Origin: Trichodesmium sp002260545 | Lineage (GTDB): Bacteria; Cyanobacteriota; Cyanobacteriia; Cyanobacteriales; Microcoleaceae | DNA length: 64,000 bases | Assembly (NCBI RefSeq): GCF_050016015.1 | Contig: NZ_JBNHEQ010000158.1 | Location: 1-64,000 of the forward strand | Direction of reading: 5' to 3' | In this document: positions 37,111-47,166 of the stretch, in pieces | Position numbering within the stretch: the first letter of the stretch is position 1 | Layout of the letters: each line of letters begins with the position of its first letter | The notes under the pieces: model-generated | The model's input: only the letters and a program-made list of their open reading frames with translations | Told to the model about the DNA's origin: nothing | The model's database searches: none | Made by a program: the position numbers and the translations under genes

Positions 37111-37990
37111 GACTTTTTCAACAAACCCTATTTAAGCCCCTACTTCCAAATTGTGCGCAAGGTTAACTTGTCACTGGATGTTTTTTACCCATAGTTTATT
37201 CCCATTGGTAATAGTTGCACATTAATCCGAGTTATCAGGACTACAAATAGTTACCTTTTGTAGATTTCCTTGAGCTAAAATTATATCCATGTGAGCAACT
37301 TCAAGACAAATAAAAAATAGAAAAACTGCGATGCAGGTTAACACGATAAATTAGGCTTTCCGAAGAAACATTTTATCCCCTTGTTATTTCTTGAGTAATT
37401 TGACTGAGTATAAAAAACATATTTCCCTACTGCCTTTATAAAAGTTTGCAGATACATCCTAGAGAGCAGACTTTCCTCCATTACCAAAAAATTAAGGTAT
37501 AAACCCTCTCCATTCATAGAGAAAAAAGAAAAAAATTCCTTGAGCAAATCCTCTTATTTATCAGAAGAGGTAATAATTAATAATTAATTATGCCTCTCCT
37601 AGACTGGTTATAGCCTCTTTCTTAGTAATTGAAATAGCTCTAAACCCTTAAATAGCAGATAATTAAACCAAATAAAAATCCATCTTGATTATAATTGCTT
37701 TTTTCTATTCACATAACTATTGCTATACAAAGATTATGAACTTCCTAAGTGTAGTAATTAGGGCTTGCTGATTAAATATAAAACTATTGACAAATAAAGA
37801 TTCTAGCATTTGTAGGTCTTAACAAAGTACCTGGTTTTTAGCTCTTAATGCTCAAAAAGTTAGCATTTCTGGTGCATAGTTGGGCAGAAAAATTCTCCCC
37901 TACTCCCCTACTCCCCCGCTCCCCTACTCCTTCAAAAAGACTTTTTCAGCAAACCCCAATTAATTTATCTATAGCTACCCTAGAAAAACC
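37111..37990. other. intergenic with family D and C elements
   Basis: Contains a family D dual hairpin (37493-37573) and a family C element (37759-37962). A 69-codon minus frame at 37338-37547 overlaps the hairpins and is not called. Remainder shows nothing recognisable. Confidence 0.5.
37759..37962. repeat. family C element, compact copy
   Basis: Inverted ends TTAGGGCTTGCTGA and TTTTTCAGCAAACCCCAA, 204 bp, with CCCCTACT heptads near the right end. It ends 28 bases from the crtQ stop. Confidence 0.65.
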
Positions 37991-39460
37991 TTAATTATTA
38001 ACTGTTGAACTACTCCCTAAAATATTTTCAACATTCGCCAAAATTACCTTAGCAGCTTGCTTCCCAGAAATAGTTGCCCCCTCCATACTATCAATATAAT
38101 CCTGTTGAGTATAGCTACCTGCCAGAAAAAAGTTAGGCACCGGAGTCTGTTGGTTCGGACGATACGGGTCCATACCAGGAACTTCCCGATATAAAGACTG
38201 AGCCAACTTCACCACACTATACCAAGTCATATTTAATTCCCGTGATGAAGGAAATAATTCATGGACTTGTTCTAACACATGGTGAGCGATCGCCTCATTA
38301 CTCTCCTTAATAAAAGGATCGCCAGGAGTCAATACCAACTGTAATAAAGAACCCTCCCCTTGGCGATAATAATCTCCCGGACTTGTCAATGCCAAATCCG
38401 CAAAACAAGAAAAGTCAGCATCTGGAGTATAAAGTAAATTATCAAGACCAGCAGCACGCTCTAATTGTTCACGTTGGTTTTTATCATGTAGCTCTGTCAC
38501 CCAACCATCAAATCTCAACTGTACTGTTGCTACAGGAACCGCATCTAACTTATAAATATTGTCAAACTCCGGCCATTTCCGCCAAGCTTCCGGTAAAATG
38601 CGCTGAATACCCGGTACATCGCAGGCAAAAACATAAGCATCAGCAGTAATAGTTTCTGTCGTATCCCCATTAGCTACAACTATTCCACTAACACGAGTTT
38701 CTCCATCATTCTCAGAAAACTGTATTTCCCTAACTTGTCGTCTAGTAAAAATCTTAGTGCCCCGTTCCTCCAAATAATCAACAATAGGTTTGTGCAGATA
38801 CTCATAAGGAGAACCTTCCAACATTCGCAACACAGATGCTTCTGTCTTAGCAGCAAATAATTGGAATATTGTCAACATACATCGAGCAGAAATATTATCC
38901 GCATCAATAAACCCCAGAGCATAAGCAATAGGATTCCACATTCTCTTAATACTTCCATCAGAGCCACCTTGCCCACGAAACCAGTCTCCAAAACTTACCC
39001 TATCCAAATCTCGAATAGTTTTCATTGCCCCATCAAAATCTACCAAACCTCTAACTATCGGACTGGTACCCAAGGCAATTGCATTTTGTAACTTATCTTG
39101 CACAGAGAGCTGAGATGTGGTAAAGAAAGCTTTTAATCCATTAAAAGGCGCTCCAGTCAGGAAGCGAAAATCTAAAGAACCTGTTTTACCCCCTTTATTA
39201 ATAAAATTGTGAGTATGTTCCTTGAGACGGAGATTTTTAAAGGCTCCCACTTTTTTCATTAAATCAAAAAGTTGGTAGTAACAGCCAAAGAAAACGTGCA
39301 AACCCATTTCCACATGGTTTCCATCTCCATCGACCCAACTCCCTACTTTCCCTCCAACAAAAGGGCGAGATTCAAATATTTCCACTTGATGCCCAGCATC
39401 AGCCAATTCTACAGCAGTGGCCATTCCTGCTAATCCTGCACCTGCGATCGCAACTCGCAT
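37991..39460 (-). CDS. crtQ: zeta-carotene desaturase (CrtP/CrtQ type)
   Basis: A 489-residue flavoprotein of carotenoid synthesis that converts zeta-carotene to lycopene isomers, membrane-associated. The N-terminal FAD motif is VAIAGAGLAGMATAVELADAG followed by EIFESRPFVGGKVGSW; the GLHVFFGCYYQLFDLM stretch and the C-terminal FLAGSYTQQDYIDSMEGAT flavin motif match zeta-carotene desaturase. Length fits. No other carotenoid genes are adjacent. Its upstream side, where a promoter should lie, is occupied by the palindromic tandem array beginning about 150 bases away. Confidence 0.93.
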   Translation of the reverse strand: MRVAIAGAGLAGMATAVELADAGHQVEIFESRPFVGGKVGSWVDGDGNHVEMGLHVFFGCYYQLFDLMKKVGAFKNLRLKEHTHNFINKGGKTGSLDFRFLTGAPFNGLKAFFTTSQLSVQDKLQNAIALGTSPIVRGLVDFDGAMKTIRDLDRVSFGDWFRGQGGSDGSIKRMWNPIAYALGFIDADNISARCMLTIFQLFAAKTEASVLRMLEGSPYEYLHKPIVDYLEERGTKIFTRRQVREIQFSENDGETRVSGIVVANGDTTETITADAYVFACDVPGIQRILPEAWRKWPEFDNIYKLDAVPVATVQLRFDGWVTELHDKNQREQLERAAGLDNLLYTPDADFSCFADLALTSPGDYYRQGEGSLLQLVLTPGDPFIKESNEAIAHHVLEQVHELFPSSRELNMTWYSVVKLAQSLYREVPGMDPYRPNQQTPVPNFFLAGSYTQQDYIDSMEGATISGKQAAKVILANVENILGSSSTVNN

Positions 39461-39792
39461 TCTTTACTTCCTTACTCAGTTTTTTTACAAATATTAATAA
39501 TTCTACCAAGAAGAAAGTCTTTTGAGGTTTGAGAAAGTGATTTCCTCTAAAGAAATGTAGAAAAATTTTTTGCAGATGTATCAGTTATGACTTAAGTATT
39601 TTCAGTTATAAACACTACATATCTATAACGTTATAGTTTTTAAATGCTATATATAGTGTTTTTTTATCAGTCAAGGGTTATTTTTTTCGCTCTTCCCTAT
39701 TCCTTTGTATCATTTACAAGACTTAGAGATTTTTCAATTATAAACACTACATATCTATAACGTTATAGTTTTTAAATGCTATATATAGTGTT

Positions 39793-39995
39793 NNNNNNNN
39801 NNNNNNNNNNNNNNNNNNNNNNNNNNNNNNNNNNNNNNNNNNNNNNNNNNNNNNNNNNNNNNNNNNNNNNNNNNNNNNNNNNNNNNNNNNNNTCTNNNNN
39901 NNNNNNNNNNNNNNNNNNNNNNNNNNNNNNNNNNNNNNNNNNNNNNNNNNNNNNNNNNNNNNNNNNNNNNNNNNNNNNNNNNNNNNNNNNNNNNN
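39793..39995. other. two 100-N assembly gaps
   Basis: Exactly 100 Ns, then TCT, then exactly 100 Ns, inside the tandem array. These are scaffold placeholders, so the true copy number of the array is unknown. Confidence 0.98.
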
Positions 39996-40568
39996 TAAAC
40001 ACTACATATCTATAACGTTATAGTTTTTAAATGCTATATATAGTGTTTCTCCCTAAGTCATGGGTAATTTCTTTTTCCTTCCTCCTTTGTATGATTCACA
40101 GGAGTTAGGCATTTTTCAGTTCTAGGGACTTCAACTGCCAAAATTGTCTCAAAGTAAGGGAGTAAGGAGTAACCAGTAACGATAGAGTATAACAATTGGA
40201 ATAATTTATTTTCTACTATTTTCCCTAAACACTACATATCTATAACGTTATAGTTTTTAAATGCTATATATAGTGTTTCTCCCTAAGTCATGGGTAATTT
40301 CTTTTTCCTTCCTCCTTTGTATGATTCACAGGAGTTAGGCATTTTTCAGTTCTAGGGACTTCAACTGCCAAAATTGTCTCAAAGTAAGGGAGTAAGGAGT
40401 AACCAGTAACGATAGAGTATAACAATTGGAATAATTTATTTTCTACTATTTTCCCTAAACACTACATATCTATAACGTTATAGTTTTTAAATGCTATATA
40501 TAGTGTTTCTGCCTAAGTCATAGGTGATTTCTTCTTTCCTTCCTCCTTTGTATGATTCACAGGAGTTA

Positions 40569-40754
40569 TACCATTTCTCAAAAATATTGCTATATTTGAT
40601 TGGGTGGGGTACGGACGTTGCATGCAACGTCCGTACACATAATAATAATTAACATCAACTGGTTAATAATTAGGGAATAATTCCTGGTTGCCTGTATTAA
40701 TTATTTAATAATTGAAGTGTTACCCAAGTATAGCATTTATTTTGGTAATTGGTA
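40569..40754. mobile_element. family F MITE inside the tandem array
   Basis: A 186-bp element from TACCATTTCTC to GGTAATTGGTA flanked by TTA direct repeats. The neighbouring array units show the uninterrupted target CAGGAGTTAGGCAT. It carries a perfect 28-bp palindrome (half-site GTACGGACGTTGCA) at 40609-40636. Confidence 0.88.
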
Positions 40755-41341
40755 TTAGGCATTTTTCAGTTCTAGGGACTTCAACTGCCAAAATTGTCTC
40801 AAAGTAAGGGAGTAAGGAGTAACCAGTAACGATAGAGTATAACAATTGGAATAATTTATTTTCTACTATTTTCCCTAAACACTACCTATCTATAACGTTA
40901 TAGTTTTTAAATGCTATATATAGTGTTTCTCCCTAAGTCATGGGTAATTTCTTTTTCCTTCCTCCTTTGTATGATTCACAGGAGTTAGGCATTTTTCAGT
41001 TCTAGGGACTTCAACTGCCAAAATTGTCTCAAAGTAAGGGAGTAAGGAGTAACCAGTAACGATAGAGTATAACAATTGGAATAATTTATTTTCTACTATT
41101 TTCCCTAAACACTACCTATCTATAACGTTATAGTTTTTAAATGCTATATATAGTGTTTCTGCCTAAGTCATAGGTGATTTCTTCTTTCCTCTTTCCTGTT
41201 CCTTTGTATCAATAATAGGATTTACGCATTTTTCAGTTCTAAACACTACATATCTATAACGTTATAGTTTTCCCATACTATATATAGTTTCTCTTCCTCA
41301 GTTTTGAGTCCTCCCTCCCTCCCCTACTCCCTACTCCCTAT

Positions 41342-42976
41342 TTAAAAAGAAACTGGCACCAACTTCAAAGGTCCAACCCCCAATTCTTGAGATGACAGCG
41401 ATCGAACCTCAAACAAAGCCATCATATCCTTAAATTCAGGTTGACCACGGGAAGCACCTGTAATACCTCTAGCAATAATCAAACCACACCAACCACGAGT
41501 AGCAATGCAACGCTCGTCCCATTTTTCTCTAGCTTCCTGGTGTACAGGGTCATTTTGCATAAATTCACCAAATAAATGCAGTACACCATCATAAGTTTTC
41601 AATATGCCCAAATCATAATTTTTTTCCTCCATAGGGTCTTCCCCTGGATTAAATCCTATACCATGAAGTCCCTGAGCTTCTTCTAAATCTGTTATCAACT
41701 TAGTTGCTTTTGGCAGAGAAGTTTGAATTAAAATTATAGGTAGACCTTCTCCTGATGTTTCAATATCTTCCTCGGCTGGCTGATATTGTTTAGTATTATC
41801 CCTTAAATATTCCACTGTCTCCCAAGGCACTACTCCCAAACTCAAGAAAGAATTTGGTGGAACCAAATCATCTTTAAGCATAGGCATTTCAATTTCTAAT
41901 TCTTCATCTCCTTCCGCGTCAGACTCCACAGCCATTTCATATAATTCTTCTGCTACTTCTGGCATAGTTGTGACTTTAACTGATACTACCTCGTCTGATT
42001 GAGGTATGGGAATGCGGTAGCGACTACTAATGCTAGGGAATTTATTACCCATCATTTTCTTGCGGGAGGCTCGCAAAAAGCGATGTAGTGCTTCTAAAGT
42101 AACTAATGTTGTAAGTGCTTCCTCTTCATAGAGAATAGACCTTAAACCTTCTAAAGGATGTAAATTACCAAAATTGGCCTGAATTTCTGATATTGATAAA
42201 TTTTCTAGATTTGTATCCCCATTCTCATTATCTTCATCCTCCTCCTGAAAACTATCGTAAGTAATAAAAAGGCAATCTTGCCCTAAAAAAGCTTCTTCTA
42301 AATTTTCATAAGATTTTTCATAAGCTACTCTTTCTCTAAACCTTTTCAGAGAATCTAAAGAACGATACAACAAAATTCCATAATCCATGCCCAATTTACC
42401 CAAAACACAGATATATAGATTTTCAATATCCCATTGATTAAGTTCTATAGAGATAATTTGATGCTCTCCTAACATTTCCCAAGGAGCATCATCCCAAATT
42501 TGATCTGCTTTTTCCACTAAAGCTTCTGCATATTCCGGAGGTAATTGAGGCGGACGATTATCTGATACTTCCTGTAGTCCCCGAAATATTTCATCAATCA
42601 GAGGTAAATCTGGAACATAATCAATTGTAATTCCTAAGTTTTGTAAGACCCCTCTGAGAAAAAATTGAATTTCTCGGTCTTTGACAACTATTTTTTGTGG
42701 CCTAATTGCTGGGGCTGGACTTTGAGGATTTTCCATAGCTCTCAGTAATGTCCGAACAATTGCTTCGGGGCCAGTATCTGGCGTTACCATATCCATTGCT
42801 CTGACCATGCCATGGGAGCCATCTACCCAGATAATACATTCGTTTGTTTTTTCTGACTCTAATTCTGGGTTAGAGCTGGAGTCTGAATATATAGGACGGC
42901 GATCGCCTTCCCATACACTAGGAACTTGTTGTAATTTTTGTAACCTACGAATTGTTGAAGGATTGAGAGCTACCAT
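41342..42976 (-). CDS. conserved cyanobacterial protein (DUF6930-like)
   Basis: A 544-residue soluble protein conserved in cyanobacteria; I recall relatives labelled DUF6930. Visible features are an N-terminal IIWVDGSHGMVRAMDMV segment, RPQKIVVKDREIQFFLRGVL, a strongly acidic middle (EEDEDNENGD near residue 245 and DAEGDEELEIE near 350), and a C-terminal WCGLIIARGITGASRG. No catalytic motif, signal peptide or membrane helix is seen; function unknown. GGGAGTA heptads start 3 bases after its stop codon. Confidence 0.75.
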   Translation of the reverse strand: MVALNPSTIRRLQKLQQVPSVWEGDRRPIYSDSSSNPELESEKTNECIIWVDGSHGMVRAMDMVTPDTGPEAIVRTLLRAMENPQSPAPAIRPQKIVVKDREIQFFLRGVLQNLGITIDYVPDLPLIDEIFRGLQEVSDNRPPQLPPEYAEALVEKADQIWDDAPWEMLGEHQIISIELNQWDIENLYICVLGKLGMDYGILLYRSLDSLKRFRERVAYEKSYENLEEAFLGQDCLFITYDSFQEEDEDNENGDTNLENLSISEIQANFGNLHPLEGLRSILYEEEALTTLVTLEALHRFLRASRKKMMGNKFPSISSRYRIPIPQSDEVVSVKVTTMPEVAEELYEMAVESDAEGDEELEIEMPMLKDDLVPPNSFLSLGVVPWETVEYLRDNTKQYQPAEEDIETSGEGLPIILIQTSLPKATKLITDLEEAQGLHGIGFNPGEDPMEEKNYDLGILKTYDGVLHLFGEFMQNDPVHQEAREKWDERCIATRGWCGLIIARGITGASRGQPEFKDMMALFEVRSLSSQELGVGPLKLVPVSF

Positions 42977-43702
42977 ATACTAAGCCTGTGAAAGTGAAGC
43001 AATTGCTGGATATTTTTTCCTTTGACCTTAAACCATATTTTTATCAATGTATTTTTATATACATTTTTCTGGAACGGTCTTGCTAGCATGAGGAGAATTG
43101 TCTCTTTGACGATACTGAACTATTGCTAGGAGCGAGTGGGTGATATAATCATACAAAAGTGTCCGAGATTTGATACATATTTATACCCATCTTTCAATGA
43201 TTCTAGCATTAGTAAGGATAGTCTTTAAAACAACTATAGACAAGTATAATCAGTATATGGGATTTTTTAGGGACTAAATATTTATTGCTTGTAATTCCAA
43301 TCAGAATTCAGGTACAAAACTATGGGTTCTTGGTTGCAGGGTAAAGAGACAATAAAAGAAGAAAAACTATACCAATCCTATTTTATTTGTGTCCAAAATA
43401 TTGTCAATTTTGGGAAATAGGTAACAGGCAATAGTTGATATGCAAGGGTTTTGGAGTTTATTTCTAGTTTTTAAATTGTTACAACCTGTTGAGGATTGCT
43501 ATATACTATTTTAAGTTATTTTTCCCTAAATCTCAGGTTTTCAACCAAAATGTTCCTAATATTGAACAAAAAATTTTGATTGATGATCATTATTCAAGGT
43601 AGTTATAAGTTAGATTTTCAGGAATATATATAAAATATATCTAAGTAGTTAGAAATAACTATACTATATAGACAGCTATAGCAGTTAAGGAGCTAGAAAC
43701 AA
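42977..43702. other. intergenic with family B element
   Basis: Divergent region. Family B element at 43368-43503; remaining bases AT-rich without named features. The AAGGAG ribosome site for the next gene is at 43687-43692. Confidence 0.5.
43368..43503. repeat. family B element
   Basis: Ends TATACCAATCCTATTTTATT and TGAGGATTGCTATATA; 136 bp. Confidence 0.6.
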
Positions 43703-44059
43703 ATGACACAAACTACTCAGTCTCAACAAAAAGGGATTATGATGAGCGAAGCTGCTGTAAAGCAGGTTCTATCTTTGAGAGAGAAACAAGGAAAAGACCT
43801 TTGCCTACGAGTAGGGGTACGTCAAGGTGGATGTTCTGGAATGTCTTATATGATGGATTTTGCAGATCCTAGCACAATTAGAGATGATGATGAAGTTTTC
43901 GATTATGATGGGTTTAAGGTTGTTTGCGACCGCAAAAGTATCCTTTATCTCTATGGTTTGATGCTTGACTATAGTGACGCTTTGATTGGCGGTGGGTTCC
44001 AGTTTACTAATCCTAATGCAACTCAAACCTGTGGTTGTGGTAATTCCTTTTCAGCTTAA
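43703..44059 (+). CDS. iron-sulfur cluster assembly protein, IscA/SufA type
   Basis: A 118-residue A-type carrier that holds and passes on iron or Fe-S clusters. The three conserved cysteines are present: one in GGCSGMSYMMDF and two in the C-terminal QTCGCGNSFSA. AAGGAG lies 10-11 bases before the ATG. Cyanobacteria have both IscA and SufA paralogs; I cannot assign which. No suf or isc operon is adjacent. A hairpin follows. Confidence 0.92.
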   Translation: MTQTTQSQQKGIMMSEAAVKQVLSLREKQGKDLCLRVGVRQGGCSGMSYMMDFADPSTIRDDDEVFDYDGFKVVCDRKSILYLYGLMLDYSDALIGGGFQFTNPNATQTCGCGNSFSA

Positions 44060-44132
44060 ATATTAATTAAATTAAACTACATCTTTAGATAAACTAGATA
44101 GATAGATGTGGTATATTTTCCTTCTAGAAAGG

Positions 44133-44160
44133 TAGGGGTACAGTATTTACTGTGCCCCTA
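44133..44160 (+). terminator. hairpin after iscA/sufA-like gene
   Basis: TAGGGG(T)ACAGTA, loop TT, TACTGT(G)CCCCTA: a strong stem with one mismatch, 74 bases past the stop, without a clear T-run. Confidence 0.55.
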
Positions 44161-44727
44161 AATATTGTGTAAATTGATTTTTCTAGTGTCAAATCTTTAA
44201 TCTGGGCTGGCTGAATAAGTCTTTTAATAGCCAGAAGGAGTCAGGAGTCAGGAGGAATGGGAATTATAAAGTAGGTAGTCAGAAAATAGTCCCTTAATTT
44301 TTCTGCCTTACATTACCTTAAAATGCTCACTTTTTCAGCTCCATCAACTGAAAATCTGGTACTTTTTCCAGACCTAAAATTCTCAAACCTTTATATGTCA
44401 ATGCTTTGATGTTTAATCAGCAAACCCTAATTTAACTAGCTATCAGCTATCAGCATTTCACCTAGCCTCTTGCAGAGGAACTACCTCTTGCTTACTGTTG
44501 AAATACCTGACTAGGGCCTAAAAAAAAGTCAATCATCCTGACCGCTGACTGCTGACTACTGACTGCTTTTTAACTTTTTGTGATTAATTTTTTAAACTAG
44601 AAAACCTAGAGTATTACCATCTAGAAATAAGGTCTCAAACCTCCTGTTTGAATGGGATAAAAAGGATGAAAATTTTCTTGCTTTCTTTTCAGTAGGAGAT
44701 ACTATTAACTAATAACTGATAACTGAA
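44161..44727. other. intergenic with family C element
   Basis: Family C element at about 44203-44430 (ends GGGCTGGCTGAATAAGTC and TTTAATCAGCAAACCCTAA), then TGACTGC heptads (44540-44567) and the heptads that run into the next start codon. Confidence 0.5.
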
Positions 44728-44729
44728 AT
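44707..44729 (+). repeat. heptads running into the TPR gene start
   Basis: ATAACTG heptads (AACTA, ATAACTG, ATAACTG, AA) end exactly at ATGACTC, the TPR gene start. Confidence 0.65.
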
Positions 44730-45150
44730 GACTCAAACACCAGAAGAATTATATAAAGAAGGATTAGAAAGATATAAGGCTGGAGAAGACCCAAAGACTT
44801 TAATTCCATTATTTAAAGAAATTACTAACCTTTCTCCTAAAAGTAGTACTAGTTGGATTAGCTTATCATGGTTATATCTATTAGAGAAAAAACCTAAATC
44901 AGCCCATAAAGCAGCTAAAACAGGAGTTAAACTTAATCCAGACGATCCACAAGGCAGAATTAATTTAGCTTTAGCAATGCTGGAAATAGGAGAAAAGGGT
45001 GTTAGACCTCATGTAGAGATAGCCCAGCAAATGATTATGGCTGATAAAGATTGGCTCGAAGAAATTAAAAATAATATTCAGGATGGTTTCAATAGAAGAG
45101 GTGAATGGCCTAGCCTTAGTCGAGTTAACAGTTGGTTATTTGATGTTTAA
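44728..45150 (+). CDS. tetratricopeptide repeat protein
   Basis: A 140-residue helical protein with two to three TPR-like units (ELYKEGLERYKAGEDPKTLI, SWISLSWLYLLEKKPKSAHK, GVKLNPDDPQGRINLALAML), suggesting a protein-interaction adaptor. The rest, LEEIKNNIQDGFNRRGEWPS, resembles small conserved cyanobacterial TPR proteins. No signal peptide. The start codon directly follows heptads and no Shine-Dalgarno sequence is present. Confidence 0.8.
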   Translation: MTQTPEELYKEGLERYKAGEDPKTLIPLFKEITNLSPKSSTSWISLSWLYLLEKKPKSAHKAAKTGVKLNPDDPQGRINLALAMLEIGEKGVRPHVEIAQQMIMADKDWLEEIKNNIQDGFNRRGEWPSLSRVNSWLFDV

Positions 45151-45916
45151 ACTAAATTTTTTGGCTAAATTAAAAAATTGACTAAAAAATAAAGTCAATA
45201 GCTTCCCCTTTTCAGGGGATAAAAAAGGAAATTAGGAATTTTATTGCTTCCAACTTCAATCAGTCATAGGTATTTATAACTAATGACTGAAATGACAAAT
45301 GTATAGCCTTTAAAAAAACTTCATAATTCATATAAAAACTTTACGTCAAACCAGAAAAAATCATGTTATTATTTGTAGAACTTCAGAGATTACTTAATCA
45401 CCATAAAGTAGAAAATCCCTAAGAGCTTAATAGCTCTACTAACTATCTAGATAATAATCGATCAAAAACTTGAAAAATGCTAATTTGGCAGCAATTTTCT
45501 AGTTAAAGCTGAACAAGAGGATTAACTTACAAATATTTAAGTATAAAACTTAAATTTAAGTCAATCAATATTCTATAAAGTCAGGCTAGCTAAGAGAAAT
45601 TATTTGCACAATTCCAGGTGAAGATGAAGTGCATTAGTAATATTCTATGAAAACCGAAAAAAAATTGCTCAAAGTCAAAAAAAACTGACTAGGCAAGAAT
45701 AAAAGTAGGTTAACTAAACACAAATCAGTCAAAAATGTTTTTTTTAGGATGTGAGGTTGGTACTCAAAGTACCCAAAATACAAAGTAAGCCTAGGGATAC
45801 TAAAACAGTTTTTTAGTAGTTAGTAAGCTGAGTTAGAGAACTAAACAGTCTCTTGTATAAATCTCAATTAAGAGAGTCAAACCTAATTTTAGATAATACT
45901 AAGGAGTTGAAGTACA
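45151..45916. other. intergenic, nothing recognised
   Basis: 766 AT-rich bases. No hairpin terminator, repeat family or coding frame of note. It must contain the promoter and a long leader for the small gene at 45917. Confidence 0.5.
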
Positions 45917-46144
45917 ATGACATTTAATAATCAAGTTAATAATCTAGATGACGTTAATGTAAAGCCTGAAACTCGTAACCACAAAGGATTTTTTGTTCAG
46001 GAAGGCGATTATAAACTAATGAGTATTGATGAGTCTGGTTGGGCTTTAATTTGTCTAGATGATGCAGTATGTCATTATGTAGATCCAGATAATTTGCAAG
46101 AAACAAAAGAATTAATCGAAGAATCAGCAACTGTTCAAAAATAA
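45917..46144 (+). CDS. small acidic protein of unknown function
   Basis: A 75-residue acidic protein I do not recognise by name. It has an AAGGAG site 10-11 bases upstream of ATG. The middle reads VQEGDYKLMSIDESGWALIC and the end LQETKELIEESATVQK is helical. Codon use looks coding and the ribosome site supports expression. It is probably a lineage-restricted cyanobacterial protein. Confidence 0.7.
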   Translation: MTFNNQVNNLDDVNVKPETRNHKGFFVQEGDYKLMSIDESGWALICLDDAVCHYVDPDNLQETKELIEESATVQK

Positions 46145-46242
46145 AAGTTTGAACTACCTATAGATTTAGATAGAAAAATGATTTGGGCAAGCTGCCTTCC
46201 TAATTATGGCAGCTTGATTCTTTTTGATAAATTTGACAACTT

Positions 46243-47166
46243 TCAAGAAGCCAAAATATTTTTTAGAGCAGGCTTAACATTAGGATACTGATACTCAAAG
46301 CCAGAAGCTTGAGTTTGTTTTGGTAAAACTTTTTGACCTTCCAATACAACTACAGCACCATCTCCCAATAACAATTCAATGGCAAAATTAGGTACAGGTA
46401 TCCAAGAAGGTCTATTTAAAGCAGCCCCTAAATCTTGACAAAATTCTCCCATTCGTATAGGATTAGGAGCAGTAGCATTAAATACTCCTGCCATTTCTGG
46501 GTGGCGTAGAGAATGTAAAATTAAACCTACCAAATCATCAATATGCACCCAAGAAAACCATTGCCTACCACTACCAATAGGTCCACCAGCAAATAACTGG
46601 AAGGGAGTTAACATTTTCGACACAGTACCCCCCATACCCAATACAATACCAATTCGCAAAATAACCAACCTTACCCCTATATCCTTAACAGGTTGGGCAG
46701 CAGTTTCCCACTCCCGACAAACTTCCGCCAGAAAGTCATTGCCACTATTGCTAGTTTCATCAAAAGTCGCCGTTTCACTCGTGCCATAATATCCCACAGC
46801 CGACCCACTGACCAATACCGATGGTTTAGAATTAGCTTGGGCGATGGCCTCGACCAATTTTTCCGTAGTTACCTTCCGACTATCCATAATTTCTTGCTTC
46901 CGACTGGTATTCCAACGCTCATCGGCAATACCAGCACCCGCCAGATTAACTACACCGTCGCAGCCATCTATAGATTTTTGCCAACCACCAGACTGTTTTG
47001 GCTGGTAGGCAACTATTTCTAAATTAGGATAGGCTGAGTTAGGAAAAATTCGTTTAGCTTTTTCTAGGTTGCGGGTCAAAACTAATATTTGTTCTCCCTC
47101 TGAATGTAGACGCTCGACCAAGCGACTACCGACAAACCCTGTTGCTCCTGTAATAGCTACTTTCAT
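46243..47166 (-). CDS. TIGR01777 family epimerase-like oxidoreductase
   Basis: A 307-residue extended SDR. The Rossmann motif is VAITGATGFVGSRLVERL, followed by VVNLAGAGIADERW and the active-site region SGSAVGYYGTSET. The C-terminal DUF1731 part includes GAVVVLEGQKVLPKQ and GFEYQYP. In plants and cyanobacteria the family includes the thylakoid-division-related GC1/SulA homologs and ThyD; which role applies here cannot be decided. Convergent with the small acidic gene. Confidence 0.88.
   Translation of the reverse strand: MKVAITGATGFVGSRLVERLHSEGEQILVLTRNLEKAKRIFPNSAYPNLEIVAYQPKQSGGWQKSIDGCDGVVNLAGAGIADERWNTSRKQEIMDSRKVTTEKLVEAIAQANSKPSVLVSGSAVGYYGTSETATFDETSNSGNDFLAEVCREWETAAQPVKDIGVRLVILRIGIVLGMGGTVSKMLTPFQLFAGGPIGSGRQWFSWVHIDDLVGLILHSLRHPEMAGVFNATAPNPIRMGEFCQDLGAALNRPSWIPVPNFAIELLLGDGAVVVLEGQKVLPKQTQASGFEYQYPNVKPALKNILAS

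Larger units (their letters stand above)
39461..41341. repeat. tandem array of 132/230-bp palindrome-bearing units
   Basis: Eight copies of a hairpin core (AAACACTAC, centre TATAACGTTATAG, TATATAGTGTTT) begin at 39609, 39741, 39996, 40226, 40456, 40876, 41106 and 41240. Spacing is 132 or 134 bp at the edges and 230 bp inside; the 420-bp step at 40456-40876 is 230 plus a MITE insertion. The 230-bp form carries an extra segment of about 97 bp (GACTTCAACTGCCAAAATTG to ATTTTCCC). The core is a variant of dispersed family A. No coding capacity. Confidence 0.92.

Noticed and set aside
37338..37547. 69-codon minus-strand reading frame
   Set aside because: Overlaps a family D hairpin element and lacks coding features.
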